Shown piece by piece: positions 1 through 12,279 of a stretch of DNA of 64,000 nucleotides. The stretch covers positions 806,001 through 870,000 of the forward strand of contig NC_041687.1 in the NCBI RefSeq assembly GCF_900005765.1. Direction: 5' to 3'. The stretch's first letter is position 1; the number at the start of each line of letters is the position of its first letter. The translations under genes were made by a program, and so were the position numbers. Under the pieces are notes generated by a model. That model was given only the letters and a program-made list of their open reading frames with translations. It was not told the origin of the DNA and did not search any database. This stretch comes from Plasmodium relictum (lineage: Eukaryota > Apicomplexa > Aconoidasida > Haemosporida > Plasmodiidae).

Positions 1-111
1 AAAAAAGAAATACAAGCATATGTAAAAAAAAAAAAAATACAAATACAAATATAAAATATATATAATTGTATATATATTTATTCATATCATTTATTGTAAT
101 TCTTAAAACTA

Positions 112-3100
112 TTAGAAGCTAACGTTTCTAATGAAAGTCATTTTATCTTCTTGATAATTCATTATAACTTTTTCTGAACAGCATAAGCATCTATCAAAAG
201 CATCGCTAAATAACTTTTTGATAGAAAAATTAGATAAGTTAAATGTAAGAATATGAGGTGTAGCTCCTAAGCAAGAAGATAATGAATTTGAAAGTTCATT
301 TTTTTTTGTTTCTTTTTTATTTTGATGATTATTATAAATATACTGATCTCTATCAATGTGTGGAGCAAAAAAATACAAAGGATGCTGAGTTAATGATACT
401 AATAACTCTACAGCTATACTACTACTTATATTACTTATACCACTTCTAGTAACTGTACATTTTTCATCTATTGTTCTATTTGATAAAGAGTCTGAGGGGG
501 AATGCATATCATTGCAAAAGTAGCAGGCAGCTTTAAAATATAAATAGGAATGCCTTAAAACAAGGAAGGAATCAAATCCAATTGCTACTGTTATACCTAA
601 TGGTGGTAATTTGGGTAACTTTTCTACATTAGTAATAATATTATTATAAAATAAATACCTATCAAAGTCATTTTCTTCTAATAAATCTTTTCCACATATT
701 TTCATATATTCATGGGTAAAATCATCTGTATATAACATAGCATTATTATCTTTAAATAATGGTTTTTTTTTTTTTTCCTCCCTTAAAATTTTATTTATCT
801 CTTTTAAGCTATTATATTGTTTTTCTGCTATTATCAAACAAGGAAAGTATCTTGATTCTTTTGAATCTGTTAATAAAAAAACTACATCATGATTTTCAAT
901 CAATTCATCTAATTCATTCATAGTGTTTTCGATATCTCCTTTTAAATAATTTAAATGACCAGGCATAGGTATGTCTATTACTTTAGCAGTAATATTTAAA
1001 TCAGGAGAAATTTTTAATAAATTATTTTTAGCTGCAATAGATTTATACTCACCAATATTATTATAACATTCTGCGTCAGAAATAGTATATAAATATTGTC
1101 TACTAACATTAGAAAAAGAAACACGAGAATTATCGATGAATGTGAGATTTTGAATTCCCCATGAAATACAATTTCTGGCAACCATACAACCTAATGTACC
1201 TAATCCTATAATTAATACTTTTAATTTTTTAATCTTTTCAAATTCCAAATCTTTTAAAAGTTTCCATTTAATTAATTTTATATTTAATTCTAAAGAAATT
1301 CTTTGAATTATATTTTTATTTAAAAAATCATTCAAATTTATCATATATATAATACTTTGTTTCCTTAAACCATCTTTTTTTTTTTCATATTTCTTCCACC
1401 CTGATATTATTTCGTATTTTAATTTATTCTGAGTAGAAATATCAATACACTCATTTTTTTTTATTTTAATTTTATTATCTTCAGAGTTTGTACTTTTTTC
1501 ATTATTAATACTTAGATATGAATCTTTTTTATTAATTAAATTTTCTTCCAAATGATTGCTATGTTCTTCATTTAAATTATCAAAAGAAAATGAATTTTTT
1601 ATAGAATCTCTTTTTTCATAGTTATCAAAAACATTATTCTTAGTATTTTCTGCATCAGAACTATTTTTTTTATTACATTTTATATTTGAAAAAGGTGAAA
1701 TAAAACTAGAACTTAAAATATATTCATTTACATTCACTTCTTCTTTATTTTTTTTCTGTTCATCATATATAAATAATTTTTTGTCATCCTTAGAATTATT
1801 TATTGACATATCAATCTTCTCATTATTTAAACTTTTTACATGCTCATAAACGGTTTCTGTGCCTGTATCCATTCTAAAATGAAAATCTTCAGAAACTTTA
1901 ACTTTGAATATGGAAGAATTTAAAATATATTTAATCATAGTATTATAATTGTCTGAGTTTTGTATTTCCGTATTTGTGTTACTTTTATTATTGTTAGTAT
2001 ATGACTTATCATTTTCTTCTTCGTTAACGTAAGTACAATTGCTAGTATTAGTATCAACTACTTCATTATTTTTATTCTTTCTTTTTTCATATGATATGTT
2101 ATCAATTTTTTCTATTTTAATATATTCATTTATTTTGCTTATATTATCTTTTATAGCATCGTAATCTACTTTATAAATGTTAGAAACATAATAAAAAGAA
2201 ATATCGCTATTATTTATAATATTATTTTTAGTATTGCAAATGGGATATTTCCATACCAATTTATTATTACTATTTATTTTACAAACAAATTCATCAGCTA
2301 ATAAAGATATATCTCTAAAAGCAAGTAAATCAATTTCAAAATCGTATAATTCATATTTTATGCAAAAACAATATAAAAAGTTTCTAAAATCCCAACCTAG
2401 TGTATTAAACAAATAATTAATATCTATCAAACATATGTACAAATCAAATATATTTTTTTTAATATTCTTTAATTTTTTGTCTTTTGAATTTTTTATATCT
2501 TGTTTTAATTCATTTAAGCAATTTAAAGGTAAAACTAAAATATCACAATTTTTATGTAAAACACTATCGTTGTTATCATTATCATTATTTAAATAGTTTG
2601 TACTTTTTAAATACTCAAATAATTCTTTAAAACTATTTATTTTATAAAAATTTTCTTCTTCTTCTCCAATAGTTTGAAAATGATTACGCATATTATTTAA
2701 ATATCTATCATTGAATTCTTTATTGCTCAAATTTTTAAACGGTTTATTATCAAACTTCAGTAATATAAATGCTCTTGATTCTATAAACATTTTATAATTA
2801 TTAAAATAGTTATCAATTTTATATGATAAATAAAATAAATCTATGACATTAATTTTCCTTCTCTCATTATTTAAATATACTGCTTTTGAGTTCATATAAA
2901 AAAATATTCTTTCAGAATATATTAAGTGATAATCAGTCTTTGGCTTTATTATTGGATTTGCTAAACTGTAATAACATACACACTTTTTTAAGTCTAGATA
3001 ACTTAATATTATATATTTATTTATTTTTTCTAAAAAATTTAATTCATTTTCTTTATATTCCCAAAAAGAATCTTCATAAATATTTTCCTTTTTTTCTTTT

Positions 3101-3714
3101 TCATTACTTAGATTACTACAAGTTGATTCATTTAAGTATGACCTTAAATCATTCAATGAATAATTAACATGATCACTTCTTTTAGTATTCAAAAATTCTT
3201 CTAATGTGTTGAAATTTAATAAAATTCCCATGTAATTTTTACTGTACCTATTAATATTCATCTTTTTCTTTTTATATTCCTTCATATAACTTATATTTTT
3301 TGAGAAACATTTAACGTTATTATTTTCTTCATCTGGTATTTTATTATTTTTCTTATTTTGCAGTTGTTGCTCTTTTAGATCCTTTTTACTTTCAATGAAT
3401 GATTTTTTATTGATTTCAATAGTACTAATATTTACATAAGGATATTCAAAATTTATTATATTACGATTAGTATCATTTTTATATTTACATCCTATTTTTA
3501 TTTTATTAACGTAAGTATTAGAACACAAGTTAACATAACCACTTTTTAATTTATAAACGTTTATTTTATAGTCATGTAACTTGGTAAAAAAAGATATATC
3601 TATTTTAAAATCGTTGTTGCAATGCTTTAATATTTTGATTGATGTTTTTTCTGAAGGAAGATTTGCTTCAAATTCTGTTGAATTATTCATATTGAGCACA
3701 TCAGAAATATTCAT
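112..3714 (-). CDS. ATG7: ATG7, E1-like activating enzyme of the ATG8 conjugation system
   Basis: Single exon, 1200 residues. The C-terminal 370 or so residues are a ThiF/E1 fold. The nucleotide-binding glycine motif GLGTLGCMVARN lies near residue 833, followed by the ATG7-type block WGIQNLTFIDNSRVSFSNVSRQYLY. The catalytic cysteine is C1086 in DEKCTVTRSG, followed by AVELLVSLTQHPLYFFAPH, typical of ATG7. Two cysteines near the C-terminus (CLCC) match the family's conserved tail. The enzyme activates ATG8 with ATP and passes it to ATG3; in Plasmodium ATG8 sits on the apicoplast membrane. The N-terminal 800 residues are much longer than in yeast or human (about 630-700 in total) because of Asn/Lys/Glu-rich inserts. 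I chose the first Met; a second Met nine codons in is also possible. Family assignment is firm. Confidence 0.93.
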   Translation of the reverse strand: MNISDVLNMNNSTEFEANLPSEKTSIKILKHCNNDFKIDISFFTKLHDYKINVYKLKSGYVNLCSNTYVNKIKIGCKYKNDTNRNIINFEYPYVNISTIEINKKSFIESKKDLKEQQLQNKKNNKIPDEENNNVKCFSKNISYMKEYKKKKMNINRYSKNYMGILLNFNTLEEFLNTKRSDHVNYSLNDLRSYLNESTCSNLSNEKEKKENIYEDSFWEYKENELNFLEKINKYIILSYLDLKKCVCYYSLANPIIKPKTDYHLIYSERIFFYMNSKAVYLNNERRKINVIDLFYLSYKIDNYFNNYKMFIESRAFILLKFDNKPFKNLSNKEFNDRYLNNMRNHFQTIGEEEENFYKINSFKELFEYLKSTNYLNNDNDNNDSVLHKNCDILVLPLNCLNELKQDIKNSKDKKLKNIKKNIFDLYICLIDINYLFNTLGWDFRNFLYCFCIKYELYDFEIDLLAFRDISLLADEFVCKINSNNKLVWKYPICNTKNNIINNSDISFYYVSNIYKVDYDAIKDNISKINEYIKIEKIDNISYEKRKNKNNEVVDTNTSNCTYVNEEENDKSYTNNNKSNTNTEIQNSDNYNTMIKYILNSSIFKVKVSEDFHFRMDTGTETVYEHVKSLNNEKIDMSINNSKDDKKLFIYDEQKKNKEEVNVNEYILSSSFISPFSNIKCNKKNSSDAENTKNNVFDNYEKRDSIKNSFSFDNLNEEHSNHLEENLINKKDSYLSINNEKSTNSEDNKIKIKKNECIDISTQNKLKYEIISGWKKYEKKKDGLRKQSIIYMINLNDFLNKNIIQRISLELNIKLIKWKLLKDLEFEKIKKLKVLIIGLGTLGCMVARNCISWGIQNLTFIDNSRVSFSNVSRQYLYTISDAECYNNIGEYKSIAAKNNLLKISPDLNITAKVIDIPMPGHLNYLKGDIENTMNELDELIENHDVVFLLTDSKESRYFPCLIIAEKQYNSLKEINKILREEKKKKPLFKDNNAMLYTDDFTHEYMKICGKDLLEENDFDRYLFYNNIITNVEKLPKLPPLGITVAIGFDSFLVLRHSYLYFKAACYFCNDMHSPSDSLSNRTIDEKCTVTRSGISNISSSIAVELLVSLTQHPLYFFAPHIDRDQYIYNNHQNKKETKKNELSNSLSSCLGATPHILTFNLSNFSIKKLFSDAFDRCLCCSEKVIMNYQEDKMTFIRNVSF

Positions 3715-5561
3715 TATTTTGTCTTATTTTTTAATAAAAGAAAATATTATATATATAAATTGAGAATACAATAAAAATATGTATTCGCTTCTATGAATTA
3801 TTATTTCATATAAAAATATAGTAATGAAGAAGACTTTTTAGAATAATATCTATTTAAATGTAACTTTTCGTTCTAGTTAATGATCATTATGCTTTCAGAA
3901 TTAAAACTCTCAGTTCAGAAAAAAATACACTAGTTCTTTTTATTTTTAATATATCATTTTAATCTTTAAACTTTAAATACTCAAATTATATTTAGAATAA
4001 AAGAATTTTCAACACATTTTTTTTTTTTTTCAACTTATTAAAAAGATTAATGCACAAAAATATTAACATTATCAGTAATATATATATGTAAATAAATAAT
4101 AATAACAAATGTGTAATAATGATTTAATAATAATAAAAAAGTGGTAGTTTAAAATGTATATATAAACTTATACCAAATATTTTAAATTTTAAGTATCAAT
4201 GTATTATAAAATTAAATAGTAACAAAATATTACTTCACTAAAATTTAATGCTAAGAGAAGGTAAACAAAAATTCCTAAATAAAACTATTTTCTTATTTTC
4301 TGAGACCTACTTTTCTTTATTTTCTTTTTTTTTTTTTTTAATATTTAAAAAAAATTTAATGGAAAACATATCATTAATAACAAAAATTATAAAAATATAT
4401 TTTTATAATTTTATAATAATGAAGGATAATCAAATATCATTTAAAATTATAAATAAGTAAAAAATAACAAAGAAATGTGTGAAACTAATACTTTTAATGT
4501 TGAGTAAATATAAATAGATAAGTTAAAATGATTATGTATTTAATGAATTAAAAATTATACTAAAATAATAAAAAAAATACTAAATGTATTTTATATTCCA
4601 TAATTTTATATTTTATTATTTATAAATCAATACTTAATAAAATAACTATTTGTAAACTTTTATATTTAATAAAATTACGAGGGAATCACTTTTTGTATAT
4701 ATATATAAACAGCATAACATGAAGGAATAATTTTTTATTTAATTAAAGAAAAAGGCGAATAATTCAAAACATAAAATAATTATATAACTACCTGGAAGTT
4801 AAAATTAACACATGTTCATTTAAAAATTTTTTGAAAATACAAAAAATATATATTGCTATAAGTAAGAATCATTCATAAATGCTACTACTATTTTACTTCA
4901 TAGTATTTATTATTCAATAAAATTTACTTATTTTATCTTTTCTATTTTTCAAAACAGTGCATACAATATTAACAATATATTTAAAATACATATGCTTAAA
5001 TATATAGGATAACTTCCTATATATATGAGAACATAAAGTATAATAAGATATATTCTTTATTACACCAGTTCTCATTTAATTTATATTATGGAAATAAAAA
5101 TATAGAACATCATATATATTAAGCTATTCTAAATACTGAAGTTGTAAATTTAATTATTACATAATAAAGATAAATCTTTTGATATAAAACTATGTTTATG
5201 CTTTTAAATTAATATTTTATAAAATTATTTTAAAAATATAAATTTATTTAAAAATTAATAAAATAATAGCAATAATACACTCAACTAAAATGATGTTAAA
5301 AAAAAATCGGGACTTAAAACGATATATAGATATATTAAAAAAAAAGGTTCATTCTTTTCATATTTATTTGTAAAACCAATTTTAAGTAAGTTTTAGTTAT
5401 TTTTTACTGTTTCAATATATTGTTATTATTTTATTATTTTTTTTTTTTTTTTTGCTTTATTTTATATGAACTGTTCATATAAAATAAAGCAAAAAAAAAA
5501 AATATAGATATGTATACTTTTAGAAAAAAAAAAAAAAAAGAAAAAAAAAAGAAAATTTCGT
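3715..5561. other. intergenic, between S18 and ATG7 (both minus)
   Basis: About 1.85 kb of AT-rich DNA that should hold the S18 3' UTR and the ATG7 promoter and 5' UTR. Apart from the hairpin listed separately at 5442-5502, I see only homopolymer and AT runs. The short open frames here are low-complexity and lack coding character. Confidence 0.6.
5442..5502. repeat. perfect 30-bp inverted repeat with a 1-base centre
   Basis: Bases 5442-5471 are exactly complementary to 5473-5502, centred on T5472. The arms read poly(T)-GCTTTATTTTATATGAAC and its complement, so about 18 pairs are non-homopolymeric. The structure starts about 60 bases beyond the S18 stop codon and so lies in its likely 3' UTR. 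It could be a transcribed hairpin, or a snap-back artefact of cloning or assembly. Confidence 0.9.
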
Positions 5562-6595
5562 TCAAGCACCTTTTTTCTTGGAAACACCTACAGTTCTTCC
5601 TCTTCTTCCTGTAGTTTTGGTGTGTTGACCACGAACTCTCAATCCCCAATGGTGACGTAAACCTCTGTGTAATCTAATTTTTTTCATTCTTTCTAAATCT
5701 TCACGTAAATAAGAATCCAATTGGTTTGCTATAACATGTAAATTTTTTCCTTCTTTTAAATCTTTTCTTCTATTTAAGAACCAATCAGGAATTTTAAATT
5801 GTGTAGGAGAATTCATAATAGAAACAATCTGTAAAAAAAAAAAAAATAATAAAGTAAAACAATATATAATTTTCTTCTTTTTATTTATAAAACATTGCAA
5901 TTTTTATATAATGAACTATAATTAATTATTTACATATTTATATATTTTTAATGAATTATTAACCAAAATATGAAAACATAAATATTCTTATTAATAAAAT
6001 ATTACAATAATTATTAAATCATATTTTTTATATTAATACATTTTTTATGACAAAATAAATGTAAACTAAATATAAATATAATAGAATAAATAAAAAAATT
6101 ATTATATCATTAATATAATTATTAAAGTAGATAAAAGAACTTAATTGTTCCGCTATTATGTTTGCTTCTTATTTCTTTCCTTTTTTGCGTGATAAAATAA
6201 TAATAATATATTTTTTTCTTTTATTCCTTATTATTATTTATATTTTTTAATTTAATCTTTTTTTAAGAATAAATACATTTCATTTATAGAAATAAATAAT
6301 TTATATATATTTTTAAATATATTTACAACATATTTATTTTATATATATATATTTAAAAAATACATAATCTTTTTTAATTTTTAAAACTAACATTGCTGAT
6401 TTCTTCCTTTGTTAATTCTCCTGCTCTTTTGGTTGGATTAACATTTGCTTGCTTGCAAATTACAGTTGCCATTCTCTTTCCAATACCTTTAATAGCAGTT
6501 AATGCAATAATTACCTTTTCTTTACCGTCTACATTTGTATTTAAAATTCTTAAAATATGTTGAAATTCATTTTGATCAATTACTTGCAAGGACAT
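5562..6595 (-). CDS. RPS18: 40S ribosomal protein S18 (uS13), two exons
   Basis: Exons on the minus strand are 6595-6392 and 5828-5562, separated by a 563-base intron (donor GTTAGT, acceptor AG before ATTGTTTCT). The joined protein has 156 residues, about the family length. Exon 1 carries the helix-two-turn-helix motif [13 protein letters not shown]. Exon 2 carries [11 protein letters not shown] and the basic C-terminal tail [21 protein letters not shown], the hallmark of uS13. It sits in the head of the small subunit and contacts tRNA and the intersubunit bridges. The intron is long compared with others here, which is common in Plasmodium ribosomal-protein genes. The phase-0 junction falls after KEEISN and restores the family sequence IVSIMN. 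Assignment is certain. Confidence 0.97.
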
Positions 6596-7627
6596 TTTGC
6601 TAATGATACTGTAAGGAAAATATAAATAAAATTTAAAAAAAAAATTTTTTCCTTTTTTTTTTAATTGTTTTTTAAAATTGACTTGCGATTATATTAAAAA
6701 ATATAATTAATCTTTCGTGTTTTAATTTATAAAATTTTTTTATTTTTAAAAATTAAAAATATGTTTATTAATTTTTATTTTTATTGTATTTTTATTATTT
6801 AATCAAATTAATTTTTAATTTTTTTTTTTTTTTTTTTTGTCATTGGCATAAAAAATATGGTACCTTCGGTTTTGTATTATAATTCAAAAACAAAAATTTT
6901 TTTTATAACATACATGTATTATAAAATAAGAAAAAAAAAAGAGAATTTACATTAGAAAAGAATATCAATAAAATAATTTTACTAAAACATCATTTTTATC
7001 TTATATTAGTATTTTATAGAAAATTATGTAAATAGTATAATTAAACAGAAAGAATTATGTAAAGTGCATTAAGGGGATAACTCTTATGAAGAAATAAAAT
7101 ATTAATAGGAGTCACTTAACAGGAACAAAGCTATTCTTTTCTTTTTTTTCATTTAATAAAAATTCATATTTCTTAATTTTCAAATAATTTATATAATTAA
7201 GTTTAACTAAATATTTATTATGTACAAAAGTAAATAAGAAAATTTGAAAAGAACAAAACAAATTTTCAAAACGAAATAGATTCTTTTTTTAATAAAAATT
7301 TCCTTTACCTTTTTTTTCAAAATAGATGTTAAAGAGAACCAAATATTGTAAAATATTAAAAATAAAAAATTAGAGCTTTTAATATTATTCTCTTTTAAAA
7401 TGCATATTAATTAAAAATAAATTTGTAATGCAACTATTCTTGAATATTTTCATGCTTTTATTAGAAAATTTACTTTTTCTATAATTCCATTGAATGCATT
7501 AATAATTAATGGTCTATTCTAAAATATAAAATAAAAAGGTATTGCTAAAAAACACTTCTTTTAAAGACAAAATTACTTAAAATTAAAATGCAGTGTAATT
7601 AAAAGGTTCTTATAATTATTATTTAAC

Positions 7628-7662
<35 letters not shown>

Positions 7663-8220
7663 AGCAATGAAAAATTAGTTCATGATCTATTAACAAAAAA
7701 AAAAATTTTTTTTAATATTTCCATATAAAATTCTTACCAGTTACTAATATAAATATGTATATATATATATATATATATAAACATATCTTTTTTTTTCTTT
7801 AGTAATTTTTTTAAAAAAAAAATATATCACAATGAAAATGAATAAATTTCTTAAATTTTGTTAATGTATTGAAATTATAATTTATCTAAATGCAATCATT
7901 AAGAATAAAAAATATTAAAATATTAAAAAAAAAAAAAAATAAATCCATTTTTAATGTTATTTTGTTCATTTGAAATAATTACAATCAATGAACAAGTTAA
8001 TATTATAAATGCTGAAAATATTTAAAAATTTCCAGAGTATAAAAAATTAATAAAAGATATAAATTTAAATAGTTTTAAGATTGCATTTTTACAGAATAAT
8101 GAAGAAAATAATAAATTAAAAATTTAGAAGTAAATTATAAACAAAAAATTCTCGGGACACAAAAATTACAAAAAATAGAAAAAAAAAATTTCTTTTTTTG
8201 ATGATAGTTTTTGTAAAATA
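6596..8220. other. divergent intergenic region upstream of S18 and the J-domain gene
   Basis: About 1.6 kb between two head-to-head genes, so it should contain both promoters. It holds several long poly(T) runs (the longest near 7630-7658) and an (AT)n run near 7757-7780. I see no gene, recognisable ncRNA or defined motif. Confidence 0.6.
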
Positions 8221-11200
8221 ATGGATAAATATGAAATTAATAGAAAATTAAAGATGGATTTTTCGTTAATGAAAAATAAAAAGATTCATGTAAATTCAAT
8301 TCTATTAAATAATGATATAAAATGTAAAAATGATTTAAAGAAATTTAGCATTCATTATGTAGACAGCAAAAATATTTCTGATAAAAAAAATAGAGAAAAA
8401 GAAGAAAATTTGAAGGAGATATCTGATACTAATAAAAATGATCTTAGTAATGTTCAAATTAAAAAGAAGAGTACAATAAAGGATAATTTACTAAATAATA
8501 ATTTAAAAAATTATTGTCTAAAATATAACAAAATAAAAGAAAATATTTCTGTAAATTCACAAGAATCAAATCATAATTTAAATTCAACTTCTAGTATAAT
8601 TACAAATTTTATAACGAAAAAAATAAATAACAATAAATTAAATAAAGAAATAGAAATATCTATTAATGAAAAAAGTGAAAAACAAATTAATGAAGAGTTA
8701 AAAAATAATTTTGAAACAAATGAAAAAGATATAAATAAAAATAAAGTTAGAGATGGAATTGAAAATCGTGCTTGCAGCGAAAATAAAGAAAAGATGTTTA
8801 ATGCTCATAAAGATATCAACAGAAATGACTTTTCTTTACATTTTTTGAAAAATACATTAAATGAAAATAATAAAAGGGATCATAAAAAAATACAGAATTT
8901 CTATATTGAAGAAAATAACTTAGAGAAAAAAAAAAAAATAAAAATTCTTCATATAAATGAGCAAAATAATTGTGAAAGTTTAGGAAAAAGTGAAAATAAA
9001 ATTTTTCATTCAAATGAAAAATTTGAAAAAAAGGTCAATTCCCTTATTCAAAGTGATGAAATTAAGAGTAAAGAATTTTTTAATTCTCTTGATAAAGATA
9101 GAGAAAGAAGTTTTTGTAATCAGAAGGAAAATGATTTTTATTATGAAAAAGAAGATAATAAGGATGATAAAAATATTTTTGAGAATTATAAATATGAGAA
9201 AATGAATAATACTTCTATATCTTCTGTTAAATGCAAACAAGTTTATAAAAGTTTATTTTCACCTGTTAAATATAAAGAATTAAAAAAAAATATAAATGTT
9301 TTAGAACATTTTAAGAATGTTTTAAATGAAATATGTGAACATAATAAGAATGGAAGCAATAGCAAAAAAGTTAATAATTTGAAAAGTATAAATGAAATAT
9401 CTGATAAGGAAAATAAAAATGGTATATGTACTTCATTTAAATGTAACCAGAATAATCAAAAGAAAAATCAAAGTAATTACTACTTAATTAATTCTAATAA
9501 AAAAAATAAAGAGGGCATTAATACTTTTATAAATAATAAGGAAGAAGATAAGATATATATTGAAGATAATATAAATGCTAAAAAAAATGAAGTTTCAGTA
9601 AATATTTCACTTCATACAAACATGAACAATAAAAATTTAAATGACAATTTAGAGAAAAATAAATATACAAAAAAAACAAGTTATAATAGCATTTTAAAAA
9701 ACAATTTTAATTTTATGTTCAATAAAATGGATAATTATTCAAATGATAGAGATAATGATGAAACTATTATACATGACGCTAAAAATGGGTTAAATAATAA
9801 TTTAAAATGTTACATAAAACAATATAGTTACAACGATAGTAATAAAAATGAAGACACAAATAGTGACGAAAATTTAACTAATAATTTAGATTTTAATGAC
9901 AATGTCGATAATAATAATAATAATTATAGGAAAAATAATGAAAATGTAAGCAGTTATATTAACAATACAGATAAATACATTAATAAAGATAACAATTCCA
10001 ATGAAACAATGAAGGAATTCTTAAATAAAAATAATAAAAGTTATACTATGAATGATAATGATACAAATATGAAAAATGAAGACTTTATATTTGAAGGAAA
10101 TAATAATATTGAGAATAAAAATATGAGCACCTTAAAAGAAAGCAAAAAAAACAATATAAAATTTTATAGAGATTATATGAAAGTTCAAAGTGAAAAAAAA
10201 AAAGAGCCAGTATTCTTACAAAACAATAATATATGCTTTCAAAATAAAAATAAAAAGACAAATGAATTGAAATTTGTAAAAAATAATAAGTGTAAAAATT
10301 TTTTTTTTAATAGAAAGTTTAAAATAGAAGATGCACATAGTATAAAATTAAACTATGATAATTTGAGCAATATACAAAAAACTGAAGACGAAAAAATTAG
10401 AACTTTGTATAATAAGTTTTACAGATGTTTATTCTGCCTAGATAAAAATATTGAAAATATATGTTTAAAAAAATATGATATTTTGAATTATTGTAAATTT
10501 TGTAAAAAATTCTTAAATCTACTAGTTGCACATGGAACGAAATATAAAGGAATATTAATAAATATTAATTTTATTAGTTCAGATATTCAAAACCTTATAT
10601 TTACATATAAATGTGACAAACAACATTTATTTAATATTTCGTTATTTCATATTATACATAATCTTTGGTGTCCTCATGATTTTTGTCTATTTCAATGTAG
10701 AGATAATTATTCAAAAAATTATTCAGCTGAATTTTTTCGTTTAAAAGAATTAGATACTATGGAAAAACAAAAAAAATTATTTTTACAAGCGAAAATATTT
10801 TGTTTAATTAATTCATATGGTATTGTTCTCATAAAAAGAAAAAAAAAAAATATACATAAATAAATTTTTAAATTTTTTTTTTTCATTATTTTTTTTTTTT
10901 TAGCTATACCATATAGTAATAAAAATATGAATCCTGAATATTCTAATGACAGTAATAAATTTTTAAAATAGTTATTTAAATAAAAATGCATATGAATCAT
11001 TTTTAAATATAAAAATATATATATATTTAATTATATTAATGTAACATATTTTTAATTTAACTTGTTTTAGTTGATAGAATTATAAAAAATGCAAATGATC
11101 CATGGGAAGTTCTTCAAGTATGCTAAATATATATTTTTTTAATATTATTGCATATATCATTTAATATGTGTTACTTATATATGTAGTGATAAAAAAAATA

Positions 11201-11558
11201 TAATGATATCTTATTTTTCCTTTTTTTATAGATAAATAAATATTCAAAAATAGAATCACATGATAAAACACAACTAATGAAAGAAGCAAAAAAAAATTAT
11301 CGCATGCTTGCATTGAAAGTTCATCCAGATAAAAATAAGAGTCACAATGTATGTATATATAATTAAAAAAAAATAAATAATAATAAAATAAAGTTTAAAA
11401 TGATAACAAATATTTAGAATATATCTATTATAACAAAAATTTTATAAAATATATATATTCCAAACTTTAATACATAACATCTATGTTTTTTTTTCTCTTA
11501 GGCATCATTAGCAATGAATATTTTAACAAATTCAATGAAAACAATAATGTCTATATAA
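8221..11558 (+). CDS. J-domain (DnaJ-like) protein with Cys-rich region, five exons
   Basis: Exons: 8221-10819, 10904-10951, 11071-11117, 11232-11348, 11502-11558; 955 residues. Exon 1 is mostly Asn/Lys-rich low complexity, then has a conserved Cys-rich block from about residue 733: CLFC, CKFC, and WCPHDFC near residue 815, which looks like zinc ligation. The last four exons give NDPWEVLQ, a helix KEAKKNYRMLALK and the HPD signature in VHPDKNKS (about residues 929-934), so the protein ends in a compact J domain that would stimulate an Hsp70. Every junction keeps phase (1, 1, 0, 0) and uses GT-AG borders. Reading through the first donor would stop at 10863 and give an 880-residue protein without a J domain. 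Which Hsp70 it serves, and where, cannot be seen. Confidence 0.8.
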
Positions 11559-12279
11559 TAATTTATAGCTTTTAATTTATAATTTATATATATTTTATTT
11601 TTATTCGAGGAATATATATTTTTTCTTCTTTGTTTTGCATTATATTATTATAATTATTTTCTTTTTAACTTTTTTTCTCAATTTTATTATTTTATAGATA
11701 TATATTCTTTTGGATTAATAATTTTATGTTTGTTAATATTTATTTATTTTTTTATATTTTTTATATGAATTTCATGGTCTTTCATTTTTTTATTATATTT
11801 TTGTGAGTATTTTTCTGATGTTTTATTTTTAATTTTGTTAGTGTTTTTTTATGTGTTTATTTTTATTTTTGTAAGTATTTTATTAAGGTGTTTTGTTTCA
11901 TTTATTTTATTTTATTTTATTTTATTTTTTTTTTTTTTTTATACAAAATTTGAACATATATACATATCTTTAATTTTTTATAGTATTTTTAAATGTATTT
12001 ATATTTTTTTATATGTATTTTTATTTTTTATACCTTATTGTATTTTTTAAAATATAAATCTATTATTTTATATTTAAAATTATGTAATTATATGCTATTT
12101 TACATTATTTTTTTTAATAGATGGAATAAAAAATTTCATTTATATTTTTTGTTTTAATTTTAAGAATAATATTTTTTTTATTTTTATTCCTATTTCATTT
12201 CACAGAAAACAATTATTTCAAAAAATTATGTTTTTTTGTTTTAATAAAATTTTTAAAATTAATATTACTTAAAGTAGAA
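11559..12279. other. intergenic, T-rich
   Basis: About 720 bases between two plus-strand genes. The T-rich stretch near 11835-12050 can be read as Phe/Tyr/Ile-rich peptide, but this is low complexity. No feature recognised. Confidence 0.55.

Noticed and set aside
4248-4460. Plus-strand open frame of 70 codons
   Set aside because: Phe/Ile/Lys-rich, lies in a spacer of the same composition, with no conserved motif.
10820-10863. C-terminal end of the long open frame (IVLIKRKKKN...) as the true end of the J-domain gene
   Set aside because: It reads into an A-rich intron. Splicing at 10819 gives in-phase exons leading to a J domain, which is far more convincing.
11835-12050. Plus-strand open frame of 71 codons
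   Set aside because: Pure T-rich low complexity giving Phe/Tyr/Ile runs that mimic membrane segments; no codon variety.
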